DNA of 46,899 bases from Brevinematales bacterium (GCA_013177895.1 JABLXV010000033.1:1-46899), one strand, 5' to 3'; shown: positions 34,853 to 43,764, counted from the stretch's first letter. Notes: a model not told the origin generated them from the letters alone. Program-made: numbers and translations.

Positions 34853-36406
34853 ATGGATAATTTTTCACTTCTTCAGGTTCCTATCAACGATTTACGCGAG
34901 GGAATGGTTCTCAATCAGGATTTAACCGCGGATATAGGTTTACGGCAGGGTCGGGTATTGACCGCGTCCGATATCGGGAAAATCAGGGAATTGAAACCCA
35001 ACGAAAAACTCTCCGTCGTACTATCTAATTCGTTACGGTCGCAATTAAACATTCCCGATCCCGTCAGACCCGCTAATGCGGCAAGTGATAATAAGCGCGG
35101 AGGTTCGTTAAAATCTTCGCAGATCGCCAATTTCCGTGATGCGCTCGGGGAAAATGAAATCCGAGCGTCATTGAACGATCAGAATCTTGACGGCGCGCTT
35201 AAGGGGATTGTTGAAAAAAAGAAAGCGGTGATTCGCGGGGACGATTACCAGAACAGGGTGGAAAACTACCGGAACGAGCATCTTGAGAAGTATAAAAACT
35301 CCATCAAATCGATACAGACGTCTACACGTAAGGACACCCTGAATATCATCGATCATTATGCGCAAACGCATGCCGATATGGAATCGTTGAACGATGTAGA
35401 CGCGCTTGAGACCGGAGAACTGGTCAATCGCAGCGATACCTATGAACAGAACGCCCAGTTTTTTATGGACTCAATCCTGACGAAAAAGACCGTGTTTACC
35501 TCGTTTGTAGAAAACATCGTGGTCGATTTCCTGGCGGATATGGGGTACGATCTTGCGCGCGGGATGCTCGCGTTCCTTTCCCGAAATGAATCGAAGGTTT
35601 CGTATATCGCTTCGCATTCCCTTCAGGTGATGATCGTCGCGCTGGTCGCCGCTATCGAGCTGACCCGTATTATCAACATGAAATCCCAAACCCTCGACTC
35701 GGAAGATTTAGGTACTCTCCTTTCGATCAGCAAGAAATCGTTCACCCTCGAGGAACTGGTCAATCTGGGAATTGCGGCGTTACTCCACGATATCGAATTC
35801 CGTAAGCAAGTGCCCGACCTGAAAGAAAACTCTATTTTTAACATACAGCAACAGTCGATCATCGACCTGCACCCGAGTAACGGTTACCATCTGGCGAAGA
35901 CCCTGAACATCGATTTCGAGGTTCAGCGCGCGGTATTCCAGCACCACGAGCGTTATGACGGAAGCGGGTATCCGAGCGGGCTTCATCCGCGCTTCTTTAC
36001 CAAATATACCCCGGTATTAATGTTCGCCGAGTATTACACCGAGATGATTACCCGCAATCCGTTTGTCAATACGATACTCACCCCCCGCGATACGGTGGTG
36101 AAGCTGCTGTCGAGCGAACGGGCAAAATTCGACGGCGACGTGATTTATGCGTTCCTCAAAGCGGCGTCGTTATATCCGGTGGGGAGTTGGGTAGTGTTAT
36201 CCGATTCCCGGATCGGGTTGGTTCGCGGGGTTAATTCCGAAAAGCTCGACCGCCCGACAATCGGCGTGTATTTCGATAGAAACTTCTCACGCATGGATAT
36301 TGAGGATGTCAATCTGATGAAAAGCCCGTTGCAGATAGTTAAACCTCTCTCATGGGATATCGTGCGCAGCGCGGTCAAAGAACCCCTCGATTTTATTTAT
36401 CGCTAA
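34853..36406 (+). CDS. HD-GYP-like domain protein 3
   Basis: The protein is 517 residues and nearly co-linear with protein 2 over its whole length, including 'INDLREGMVLNQDL', the helical middle 'YAQTHADMESLNDVDALE', 'LHDIEFRKQVPDL' near 310 and 'HHERYDGSGYPSGL' near 362. As in its neighbours the Gly-Lys of HDxGK is replaced (HDIEF). The C-terminal part 'VLSDSRIGLVRGVNSEKLD' is shared by all three. There are no membrane segments or receiver domain, so the input is probably the N-terminal module. Possibly a c-di-GMP binding or hydrolysing protein; catalysis is not assured. Confidence 0.8.
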   Translation: MDNFSLLQVPINDLREGMVLNQDLTADIGLRQGRVLTASDIGKIRELKPNEKLSVVLSNSLRSQLNIPDPVRPANAASDNKRGGSLKSSQIANFRDALGENEIRASLNDQNLDGALKGIVEKKKAVIRGDDYQNRVENYRNEHLEKYKNSIKSIQTSTRKDTLNIIDHYAQTHADMESLNDVDALETGELVNRSDTYEQNAQFFMDSILTKKTVFTSFVENIVVDFLADMGYDLARGMLAFLSRNESKVSYIASHSLQVMIVALVAAIELTRIINMKSQTLDSEDLGTLLSISKKSFTLEELVNLGIAALLHDIEFRKQVPDLKENSIFNIQQQSIIDLHPSNGYHLAKTLNIDFEVQRAVFQHHERYDGSGYPSGLHPRFFTKYTPVLMFAEYYTEMITRNPFVNTILTPRDTVVKLLSSERAKFDGDVIYAFLKAASLYPVGSWVVLSDSRIGLVRGVNSEKLDRPTIGVYFDRNFSRMDIEDVNLMKSPLQIVKPLSWDIVRSAVKEPLDFIYR

Positions 36407-36419
36407 CGCTATCCGAACG

Positions 36420-36448
36420 TTGTGATTTTTTATCCTATCTATTAAAAT
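36420..36448 (+). promoter_or_regulatory. Predicted promoter for VanX-like operon
   Basis: TTGTGA at 36420-36425 and TAAAAT at 36443-36448 are 17 bp apart, 26 bp before the next ATG. Confidence 0.5.
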
Positions 36449-36474
36449 AGTGATTAATCTTTAACGGGGTACCG

Positions 36475-37206
36475 ATGAAACGGATTATTTGGACCTATCC
36501 CGCGCTGTTTTTTGTAACGCTCATAGCTCTGATGGGGTGCAGGACGCCTGAGAAGAAGCCTATTCCGGGGACTAACGCGATAATCGTTGTCACCAACGGG
36601 CTATCTATGATAGAGGTTTCCATGCTCTCGCAGGGATTGGTCGATATTTCGGCCTACGACCCGTCGATAAAGGTCGCCCTGGCGTACTCGACTACGAATA
36701 ATTTTCTCGGCCGGGATGTTTACGCCGACATGGAGAAGTGTTACCTCCTTTCCGGGGCGGCCGTGATGCTCACAAACGCGCAGGCGATATTGAAGAAGAA
36801 TCATCCCGGATACAGTTTGGTGGTGTACGACGGCGCGCGGCCGGTCAGCGTTCAGGAAGCGATGTGGAAACTCGTGAAGGATACCCCGCAGAAGATTTAT
36901 GTCGCAGACCCCGCGAAGGGGTCGATCCATAACTACGGCGGCGCGGTCGATTTATCGGTCGCCGGCCCGGACGGCATTCCCCTCGATATGGGGACTCCCT
37001 TCGACAGCTTCAGCGACCTGTCCCAACCGAAGTACGAGGAGCAGTTCCTCAAGGATAAACTCCTAAGCTATACCCAGTACAGCAACCGTCTCATTCTCCG
37101 CGAAGCCATGCTCGGCGCGGGTTTTAAGGGGATTCCCAACGAGTGGTGGCATTTTAACGCGTATCCTAAGGACGAGCTCAAGAAGAAATACCAGACGATC
37201 AAGTGA
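36475..37206 (+). CDS. VanX-like D-Ala-D-Ala dipeptidase lipoprotein (M15D)
   Basis: This 243-residue lipoprotein has its lipobox ending at Cys22 (LMGC). It has the zinc dipeptidase signature: 'YDGARP' with Arg122, SIHNYGGAVD (His152, Asp159) and EWWHF (catalytic Glu223, ligand His226). The family cleaves D-Ala-D-Ala, in vancomycin resistance or, as with DdpX, to recycle cell-wall dipeptide. No vanA, vanH or vanRS genes are nearby, so a cell-wall turnover role is more likely. The lipid anchor places it outside the inner membrane, unlike cytoplasmic VanX. The next gene starts 6 bp after the stop. Confidence 0.88.
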   Translation: MKRIIWTYPALFFVTLIALMGCRTPEKKPIPGTNAIIVVTNGLSMIEVSMLSQGLVDISAYDPSIKVALAYSTTNNFLGRDVYADMEKCYLLSGAAVMLTNAQAILKKNHPGYSLVVYDGARPVSVQEAMWKLVKDTPQKIYVADPAKGSIHNYGGAVDLSVAGPDGIPLDMGTPFDSFSDLSQPKYEEQFLKDKLLSYTQYSNRLILREAMLGAGFKGIPNEWWHFNAYPKDELKKKYQTIK

Positions 37207-37212
37207 GGAAAT

Positions 37213-38025
37213 ATGCCCAAATACCTGATTGCCCTTTGCGCCGCGGCTCTCCTGTCCGCCTGCGGGGATAATGTCAAACCGCCCTTGTATGAGCCGCCTA
37301 CGACGCTCCTCGAAGAGAAGGAAGCGCATATCGCGGCGCTCACTGAGAAGTTGTCAACCGATCCGTCAAATACGGTTCTGCTGATAGAGCGCGCCGAGGA
37401 TTATTTTATGACCGGACAGCTCGACAAATCCCTCGGGGATTACCAGACCGCGATGAAGATTTCCCCGGAAGACCCCGTACCGTATTGCGCGGCGGGCGCG
37501 GCATATCTCGCTCTCGGGGAATATGGCGCCGCTCAGGATTCGTTTATGAAGGCGGTATCGCTCGACCCCAAAGCGCACGATGCATATTATTATCTCGGCC
37601 TGATCGCGTTTATCGAAGGAGACAAGCCCGCCGCGGAAAATTATTTCACGCGCGCGATCGAGCTTGCTCCGTCGTACGCGAAGTATTATTTCGACCGCGC
37701 TCAACTCTATATTCAGATGGAGAAGTATTCCCAAGCGGCCGCCGAGTACGGTAAGTTTATCCAATTCGCGCCGGGGATCTATCTGGGATATTATTATCGC
37801 GGACTGGCGTATAAATTAATGAAGAACTACGACGCCGCTGTGAAAGATTTCGCGCGTACTATCGAGCTATCCCCGGACTACGGCGACGCGTACTACGAAC
37901 TGGGGGCGATCTACCTGCTGACCGGGAAGACGGACGCCGCGCTCGCGGATTTATCGAAGGCCGCCGATCTGGGGAATCCCGACGCGGAGGATCTGCTCTT
38001 GAAGATCAAGAAAGGAAAGAAATAG
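37213..38025 (+). CDS. TPR-repeat lipoprotein 1
   Basis: This 270-residue lipoprotein has its lipobox ending at Cys17 (LSAC). After a short linker the protein consists of about six TPR units, for example 'PVPYCAAGAAYLALGEYGAA', 'AYYYLGLIAFIEGDKPAAEN' and 'AYYELGAIYLLTGKTDAALA'. It is probably a protein-binding scaffold in the envelope. It is close behind the dipeptidase gene (6 bp) and 8 bp ahead of its paralogue, so the three should form one operon. Confidence 0.85.
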   Translation: MPKYLIALCAAALLSACGDNVKPPLYEPPTTLLEEKEAHIAALTEKLSTDPSNTVLLIERAEDYFMTGQLDKSLGDYQTAMKISPEDPVPYCAAGAAYLALGEYGAAQDSFMKAVSLDPKAHDAYYYLGLIAFIEGDKPAAENYFTRAIELAPSYAKYYFDRAQLYIQMEKYSQAAAEYGKFIQFAPGIYLGYYYRGLAYKLMKNYDAAVKDFARTIELSPDYGDAYYELGAIYLLTGKTDAALADLSKAADLGNPDAEDLLLKIKKGKK

Positions 38026-38033
38026 GAGTATCT

Positions 38034-38816
38034 ATGCGTTATAATAGAATTCTCGTCCCGCTTCTTCTGATAGGCGCGGTCATTGCCGGGTGCGGGAAGA
38101 ATACTGCCGATAAGCAGGCGATCGAGGCAGAAGCCCTGAAAAAACTGACCGCCGACGTGATCGCCAATCCCACGAACGCGGCCTGCTACTACGAACGGGG
38201 GCTCGAGTATTACCGGCAGGGCAAGCTCAACCTCGCGCTCGAGGATATGAACAACGCGGTCAAGTACCGCCCGGATTACGCGAAGGCCTATCTGCTGCTC
38301 GGGAATATCTATATCGCGGCGGGGCTGGACGGGGACGCATACCTGAACTACCTGAGCGCTGTCAAGTACGACCCGTCGATGGACGATGCCTATTTCGAGA
38401 TCGCGAATTACCAGTACCTCGCGGGTGACCTGAAATCCGCGCTGTCCAATATCAATATCGCGCTGACGCTCGCGCCCGGCAACCCGGAGTATTACTACTC
38501 GCGAGGGATGCTTCATATCAACCTGAAGCAGTACGTACCCGCGCTGAACGATTTTAACCGCGCGATCGTACTCAAGCCCGATTACGCCGACGCCTACCGC
38601 AGCCGGGGCGCGTTATACAGCGCGCTCAAGGAGTACGAGCAGGCGCTCGCCGACCTGACCAAGGCGATCGAGCTCGACCCGGAGTTCACCGACGCGTACT
38701 TCCACCGGGGGATGGTGTATCTCGAGATGGGGAATAAGACCCTCGCGCGGAAGGATCTGGCGAAAGCCGCCGCGCTCGGCGACAAGCAGGCGAAGGCGAT
38801 ACTCGAACAACTGTAA
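38034..38816 (+). CDS. TPR-repeat lipoprotein 2
   Basis: This 260-residue paralogue of the preceding gene has its lipobox ending at Cys20 (IAGC) and about six TPR units, including 'ACYYERGLEYYRQGKLNLAL', 'EYYYSRGMLHINLKQYVPAL' and 'AYFHRGMVYLEMGNKTLARK'. It shares the same ending style ('DLAKAAALGD') with the first copy, which supports duplication. The ATG follows AGGAG. No catalytic domain. Confidence 0.85.
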   Translation: MRYNRILVPLLLIGAVIAGCGKNTADKQAIEAEALKKLTADVIANPTNAACYYERGLEYYRQGKLNLALEDMNNAVKYRPDYAKAYLLLGNIYIAAGLDGDAYLNYLSAVKYDPSMDDAYFEIANYQYLAGDLKSALSNINIALTLAPGNPEYYYSRGMLHINLKQYVPALNDFNRAIVLKPDYADAYRSRGALYSALKEYEQALADLTKAIELDPEFTDAYFHRGMVYLEMGNKTLARKDLAKAAALGDKQAKAILEQL

Positions 38817-38905
38817 TGAAATACCAATATAGAATCAACCCCAGCAATACGAGTTAAACTTATTTTACGCCCGGAAAATATTCCGTCCTGCCAGCAGAAA
38901 CGGGC

Positions 38906-38934
38906 TTGCTTTTTCCATGAAAAGAGTGTATAAT
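38906..38934 (+). promoter_or_regulatory. Predicted promoter for flippase gene
   Basis: TTGCTT at 38906-38911 and a perfect TATAAT at 38929-38934 are 17 bp apart. The 38817-38982 gap holds nothing else I can identify. Confidence 0.55.
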
Positions 38935-38982
38935 ACTTCGCCCTAACTATAGTCGGGCAGACACATTAGAAACGGGGTACGA

Positions 38983-40197
38983 GTGAGAAAAGATTTCGCG
39001 AAAAACACCTTATTCAGTCTCGGCGGATACGGATTCCTGATAGTTTTCAATCTTGCATTCAGCTTCTTCGCGGCGCGCGCGCTCGGGCCGGCGGCGTACG
39101 GAATTTATACTACGTTTTTCTATATCCTTTTATCGTTCACCCAGCCCATCAATTCGCTCCAGCTCGCTGTGGCGAAGGAAGTACAGCGTGAGAAATTGTC
39201 ACGGGAGGAGGCGAACCGCCGGTTTTCGTCCACCCTCTTCGTGTTCGCGCTCGCGGCGCTCGTCATTTTCGGCGGGCTGTCCCCCGTGTTCCAGTCGGTC
39301 TATCACCTTCCAAGTATTTTGGACGGGGTTATCGGCGGAGGGGTGATCGCGGTCTGGATAATCCTGACCGCGTACCGGGGAATCGATATCGGGAGGATGA
39401 ACTTCGCGGGCTACGGCGTCAATATCGGCTTCGAGGGATTTTTACGCGCGGGTATCGGTATCCTTCTGATCCTCATGGGATTCGGCATAACCGGCGCGCT
39501 GGGAGTTTCTATCATCTCGGGTATCATCGGGATACTGATGATTATCCTGCCGGACTTCAAGAACGCCGTAAAGAGCTTTTTCAGGTTCCGGCTGGACAAG
39601 AATCTGGTGAAGGAGTTTGTCAAGGCGCTCGTCATCCTGCTCCCTTACGGGCTGATTATGAACCTCGACCTGACGATGGTACAGAACGTGATCGGCGGGC
39701 AGGAATCGGGATATATCGCGGCGTGCGCCCTCTTCGGGAAAAACCTGATCGCGCTCGTGCTCGTATTCGCGAATGTCATCTTCTCATACACTTTGCACGA
39801 CCGTAAGGATACGTTCTGGATGGGTGTACTCCTGACGATACTGTTCTTTATCGGCGCGGTGCTCTTCTCGATATTCGCGGCAGTCCCGGTGATCAATCTT
39901 CTGTTCGGGCCGGGGTACGAGAAGGTGGTGGATTACCTGCCGTGGTACCTGATTATGACATTACCGGTCGCGATACTCCAGCATATCGTGAACTATTCGG
40001 TTGCGAAAAATTACGGGTTTATGCGGATATTCATCTGGGTCGCGCTCGGGGCGCTTGGGGCGGTATTCTGGTTCCTTTTAACAAATTACCCGATGATTAC
40101 TTTCCTGAAGGCGTCGTTTGTTTCTCTGACGATTATCGACGGTATTCTACTGGCAATCATCTATTTTTTGTCAAGAAATAAACAAAATAATCATTGA
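38983..40197 (+). CDS. Polysaccharide/oligosaccharide flippase family membrane protein
   Basis: This 404-residue protein with about 12 hydrophobic segments starts at a GTG. The opening 'KNTLFSLGGYGFLIVFNLAF' and 'FFAARALGPAAYGIYTTFFY' is the family signature of Wzx/MOP-type exporters (polysaccharide biosynthesis protein family). Such proteins move lipid-linked sugars across the inner membrane. There are no glycosyltransferases around it, so the substrate cannot be inferred. The promoter of hisB overlaps its last codons. Confidence 0.82.
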   Translation: MRKDFAKNTLFSLGGYGFLIVFNLAFSFFAARALGPAAYGIYTTFFYILLSFTQPINSLQLAVAKEVQREKLSREEANRRFSSTLFVFALAALVIFGGLSPVFQSVYHLPSILDGVIGGGVIAVWIILTAYRGIDIGRMNFAGYGVNIGFEGFLRAGIGILLILMGFGITGALGVSIISGIIGILMIILPDFKNAVKSFFRFRLDKNLVKEFVKALVILLPYGLIMNLDLTMVQNVIGGQESGYIAACALFGKNLIALVLVFANVIFSYTLHDRKDTFWMGVLLTILFFIGAVLFSIFAAVPVINLLFGPGYEKVVDYLPWYLIMTLPVAILQHIVNYSVAKNYGFMRIFIWVALGALGAVFWFLLTNYPMITFLKASFVSLTIIDGILLAIIYFLSRNKQNNH

Positions 40198-40221
40198 CCG
40201 TTTCGCACAATATGCTAAAAT
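40194..40221 (+). promoter_or_regulatory. Predicted promoter for his genes
   Basis: TTGACC at 40194-40199 and TAAAAT at 40216-40221 with a 16-bp spacer, overlapping the flippase stop codon. Confidence 0.6.
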
Positions 40222-40251
40222 GTATGAAAATGGATAGAGGGGAGGAAAGAT

Positions 40252-40842
40252 TTGAGAGAGGCTAAAGTCGCGCGAAAGACGAGGGAGACCAATATCGAGG
40301 TCGAAATCAACCTGGACGGAAGCGGAAAGTTCGATATCAATACCGGTATCGGGTTCTTCAACCACATGTTCGAGACCTTGTCGCGCCACAGCCTGATCGA
40401 TATTACCCTCAACGCGAGCGGCGATATCAATGTGGACTATCACCACCTGGTGGAGGATTGCGGGATTGTGCTCGGGCAGGCGATCAATCAGGCGTTGAAG
40501 GATAAGGCGGGCATCCGCCGTTTCGGGAACGCTATCCTGCCGTTGGACGAAGCCCTTTGCGAGGCGGTAATGGATATCAGCGGCCGTCCGCATCTGGAGA
40601 CCAACCTGACGGAGTATTCCGGCACGGTGGGCGAGTTCAATTTCGAGCTGGGCGAGGTGTTTTTCTCCGGGTTCGCGTCCGAGGGGTTTACGGTGCATAT
40701 CAATGTCCGTCAGGGCAAGAATCTGCATCATATCCTCGAGTCGGCGTTCAAATCGTTCGCGCGGGCACTGCGGAGCGCGGTGGAAATCGATGACAGGATG
40801 CACGGGCGGATACCGTCCACAAAGGACCACATAGAGGATTAA
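40252..40842 (+). CDS. hisB: Imidazoleglycerol-phosphate dehydratase
   Basis: This 196-residue protein performs the sixth step of histidine synthesis, dehydrating imidazole glycerol phosphate. The metal-binding repeats are intact: 'GFFNHMFETLSRH', 'DYHHLVEDCGI' and 'NLHHILESAFKSFARAL'. It is the monofunctional form without the phosphatase domain. It starts at a TTG after GGGGAGGAAAG; no ATG is near, and the first residues align with the family start 'R.A.V.RKTRET.I'. It begins a hisB-hisH-hisA run. Confidence 0.95.
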   Translation: MREAKVARKTRETNIEVEINLDGSGKFDINTGIGFFNHMFETLSRHSLIDITLNASGDINVDYHHLVEDCGIVLGQAINQALKDKAGIRRFGNAILPLDEALCEAVMDISGRPHLETNLTEYSGTVGEFNFELGEVFFSGFASEGFTVHINVRQGKNLHHILESAFKSFARALRSAVEIDDRMHGRIPSTKDHIED

Positions 40843-40843
40843 A

Positions 40844-41449
40844 ATGATAGCGATTATAGATTACGGAATGGGCAATCTTGCGAGCGTGTATAACGCGTTC
40901 GTAAAAACGGGGTTCGGCGATATAAAAATTACCTCCGACCCGGCCGACCTTCGCCGCGCGGATAAACTGGTGCTCCCCGGAGTGGGCGCGTTCGAGGACG
41001 CGATGAAGAACCTGAGACGCGATAAGCTGGTCGACCCTATATTGGAAAGTGTCGCCGCCGGGAAACCGTTCCTCGGGATATGTCTCGGATACCAGTTGAT
41101 GTTCGAACGGAGCTGCGAGGGCGGAAATTTCGAGGGGCTCGGCATTATGAAGGGCGATGTCGTACGGTTCGATATCTCGCTGCCGGTCCCGCATATGGGA
41201 TGGAACGAGACTCTGATCAAAGACGGCGCTGGGGTGTTTGACGGATTGGCCGGAAATGTGTATTTTTACTTCGACCACGCGTACTATCCGTTACCATCGG
41301 ACGAATCGGTGATCGCGGGCACGACCGAATACGAGACCGTATTCGTATCGGCGGTACGGAAGGGCAATGTTTACGGGGCGCAGTTTCACCCGGAGAAGAG
41401 TCATAATAACGGATTAAAAATAATAAGTAATTTCGGAAAATTAAAATAA
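40844..41449 (+). CDS. hisH: Imidazole glycerol phosphate synthase glutaminase subunit
   Basis: This 201-residue class I glutamine amidotransferase has its nucleophile Cys80 in 'GICLGYQ' and His182/Glu184 in 'QFHPEKS'. It supplies ammonia to HisF to make imidazole glycerol phosphate and AICAR. 'IIDYGMGNL' at the N-terminus is typical. It starts one base after the hisB stop, so translation is probably coupled. Its obligate partner hisF is not in the window. Confidence 0.95.
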   Translation: MIAIIDYGMGNLASVYNAFVKTGFGDIKITSDPADLRRADKLVLPGVGAFEDAMKNLRRDKLVDPILESVAAGKPFLGICLGYQLMFERSCEGGNFEGLGIMKGDVVRFDISLPVPHMGWNETLIKDGAGVFDGLAGNVYFYFDHAYYPLPSDESVIAGTTEYETVFVSAVRKGNVYGAQFHPEKSHNNGLKIISNFGKLK

Positions 41450-41465
41450 CCGGAGGACTATTTTT

Positions 41466-42191
41466 ATGCTCATCATTCCCGCAATCGATATAAAGGATAA
41501 AAAGTGCGTGCGCCTGGTGCGCGGCGACCCGCAGTTCGAGACGGTCTACTCCACCGAGCCGGTATTCCAGGCGAAGTACTGGGAACGCGAGGGCGCGCGC
41601 CGCCTGCATATCGTCGATCTCGACGGCGCGTTCGAGGGGAAAACCAAGAACCTCGATATTATCCAGCGGATTGTCGAGGAAGTCAATATCATGGTCGAGG
41701 TCGGCGGCGGAATCCGCGACAACCGTATCATCCGCGCGCTCAAGAACCGCGGGGTGCATAAAATTGTGATCGGGACGGCGGCGGTCGAGAACCGTAAATT
41801 TATCAAGAACCTCTGCAAATCGGAACCGGACAGTATCATTATCGCGATAGACGCGCATGACGGGTTTGTGGTCAAGAAGGGATGGAAGGAAGTGACCGAT
41901 AAACGCGCGGTCGATCTGGTGAAGGAACTTGAGGAGTACGGCGTACAGGAAGTGATCTATACCGACGTGAACCGTGACGGCACTCTCGAGGGGCCGAACT
42001 ACGATTCGATCGAGACGATGCTGACGGTGACCGAAATCCCGATTATCGTATCGGGCGGGGTATCCTCTCTCGACGACCTGAGACGGCTCGCGCAGTACGA
42101 GAAGGACGGACTGCGGGGGGTGATTATCGGCAAAGCCCTCTACGAGGGGATATTCAAGCTCTCCGAGGCGCTCAAGTACGATAAGGGATAA
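41466..42191 (+). CDS. hisA: ProFAR isomerase
   Basis: This 241-residue (beta/alpha)8 barrel isomerises ProFAR to PRFAR in histidine synthesis. It has 'IIPAIDIKDKKCVRLVRGD', 'VEVGGGIRD', 'YTDVNRDGTLEGPN' and 'IIVSGGVSS', with the conserved phosphate-binding loops. HisA is preferred over HisF because of 'IDIKDKKCVRLVRGD' and 'DLDGAFEG'. It follows hisH by 16 bp with CGGAGG before the ATG and converges on the SH3b genes 8 bp later. Confidence 0.95.
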   Translation: MLIIPAIDIKDKKCVRLVRGDPQFETVYSTEPVFQAKYWEREGARRLHIVDLDGAFEGKTKNLDIIQRIVEEVNIMVEVGGGIRDNRIIRALKNRGVHKIVIGTAAVENRKFIKNLCKSEPDSIIIAIDAHDGFVVKKGWKEVTDKRAVDLVKELEEYGVQEVIYTDVNRDGTLEGPNYDSIETMLTVTEIPIIVSGGVSSLDDLRRLAQYEKDGLRGVIIGKALYEGIFKLSEALKYDKG

Positions 42192-42199
42192 CTTCTAGT

Positions 42200-42952
42200 C
42201 TACTGATTCCTGATATCCAGCGTCACCCCGTTTTTATCGGCGGTGATTTGAATAAATATATCATCGTTGTACATTGTAAGCACATTTGCCGATTTCTGGA
42301 TTTCAAATTTTAATTTATTTTCTTTCGGGCTTATACTCTGCGTTGGGAAAACAAATTTCGGGTCGCCCGAAAAATACCCGAAAGCCTTCAGCAGGATAAA
42401 CGCGTCTTCCACCCGTGTCATCATAGGAAAAGTATAAACTTCTCTGATATAATCCGGGTCGTCCGTCCAATAATCGGTGACCGATATTTCCGCGGTACAT
42501 TTGTTATCGAAAGAGTACTTCTCGATCGACGTCATTGACCCTTCGCCGCCCTCGCCGTCCTGCTCGGGATCGCCGCTGCTCTCCGAAACACTATACAGGT
42601 AATCCAAGAGCGGATATTGAGAATCTTCCGATACCTCCGGCGCGGGCAGAGTGGATAGATACCCGTCGAAAATATACCCCTTCTTGCCGGCGTAATCGGC
42701 GTAAACCCAATGCCCGTCGATATTGTCGAAGCTGAATACGACGGGTTTCGCGGCATCCTTGAGTACGGTTAGTTTACCGCCGTAGGGAACTTTGATCACC
42801 AGTTTACCGTTGATATCCGCTTTCTCGCGGAGGTTCAGCCCGGACGGCGCGAGGACAGTGAGCTTATCGCCGGGAGCGTACCATACCGGAGCCTCGCCGA
42901 ATAGATACGAGGATACGGATAAAAAAAACAGACTCAATAGTACCTTTTTCAT
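42200..42952 (-). CDS. Exported SH3b-domain protein (copy 2)
   Basis: The protein is 250 residues. A signal peptide ends near 'SSYLFGEA'. A bacterial SH3 domain (about residues 25-105) reads 'LTVLAPSGLNLREKADINGK' and 'HWVYADYAGKKGYIFDGYL'; such domains bind peptidoglycan or envelope proteins. The C-terminal half is unassigned beta structure that is less conserved with the paralogue. It follows that paralogue by 11 bp in the same direction and is probably co-transcribed from 43765-43793. Confidence 0.8.
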   Translation of the reverse strand: MKKVLLSLFFLSVSSYLFGEAPVWYAPGDKLTVLAPSGLNLREKADINGKLVIKVPYGGKLTVLKDAAKPVVFSFDNIDGHWVYADYAGKKGYIFDGYLSTLPAPEVSEDSQYPLLDYLYSVSESSGDPEQDGEGGEGSMTSIEKYSFDNKCTAEISVTDYWTDDPDYIREVYTFPMMTRVEDAFILLKAFGYFSGDPKFVFPTQSISPKENKLKFEIQKSANVLTMYNDDIFIQITADKNGVTLDIRNQ

Positions 42953-42963
42953 ATTTTCCCCCT

Positions 42964-43740
42964 TTATTCGATTCCTATTCCGTCGACGGTCAGTACTATC
43001 GATGAATTCTCCTTTGCGAGTTTTATTGCCGTTTCCGCCGATTTCATCAGTATAGAGTTTGCGCTGACTGTGAACGAGAATCCCGATTTGTTTTCCGAGG
43101 CTTTCGAGGATTTTAACGGGAACATCAGTGTTTCGGTATTATAAAAATACCCGATCAGTTTCATCAGATGAAAAACTTCCTCCAAGCGATATTTCCCGGA
43201 AAAGGTATAGACCGCATGGATTTTCGGAAGCGGGTCGTCCACTGTATAATCGATCGTCGATTCGACCACGGAGGTGATCCCCCCTTCCCATTCTTCGCGC
43301 ACCTTTTCCCACTTCCCGCCGTCATTTTCGTTATCCTCGAATACAGGATCGGAGACGGGCGATAAATTGTTTTGCAGGTAATTCTGCATCAATGATGGGA
43401 GATCGATCTCTCCCGCGTCGCTCTGGGGCGCCGGGAGTTTGGAAAGATATCCGTCGAAAATATACCCTTTTTTACCCTCATATTCCGCGTAAACCCAGTG
43501 TCCGTCGATATTATCGAAGCTGAACACCACGGGTTTAGCGGTATCCTTGAGTACCGTAAGCATGCCCGCATAAGGGACTTTGACGATCGGTTTCCCGTTG
43601 ATATCCGCTTTCTCGCGGAGGTTTAGCCCTGATATCGCGAGGACGTTGAGGGTATCGCCGGGAGCGTACCATAATTCCGTACCGGCATAAGCAGGGATAA
43701 ACAAAGGAAGAAATAATATCAGTATTAAAATATTCCTAAT
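42964..43740 (-). CDS. Exported SH3b-domain protein (copy 1) with apparent ATT start
   Basis: The protein is 258 residues when read from the ATT at 43738-43740. Translated as Met, this gives a perfect signal peptide ('RNILILILFLPLFIPAYA'), and GGAG sits 6 nt upstream (plus-strand 43747-43750). The first ordinary start, a TTG at about 43704, would truncate the signal sequence. The mature protein has the SH3b module 'GLNLREKADINGKPIV' and 'HWVYAEYEGKKGYIFDGYL', very similar to the downstream paralogue. The C-terminal half is unassigned. Envelope location is likely. Confidence 0.75.
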   Translation of the reverse strand: MRNILILILFLPLFIPAYAGTELWYAPGDTLNVLAISGLNLREKADINGKPIVKVPYAGMLTVLKDTAKPVVFSFDNIDGHWVYAEYEGKKGYIFDGYLSKLPAPQSDAGEIDLPSLMQNYLQNNLSPVSDPVFEDNENDGGKWEKVREEWEGGITSVVESTIDYTVDDPLPKIHAVYTFSGKYRLEEVFHLMKLIGYFYNTETLMFPLKSSKASENKSGFSFTVSANSILMKSAETAIKLAKENSSIVLTVDGIGIE

Positions 43741-43764
43741 GGGAATCTCCTTAATTTGCTATAT

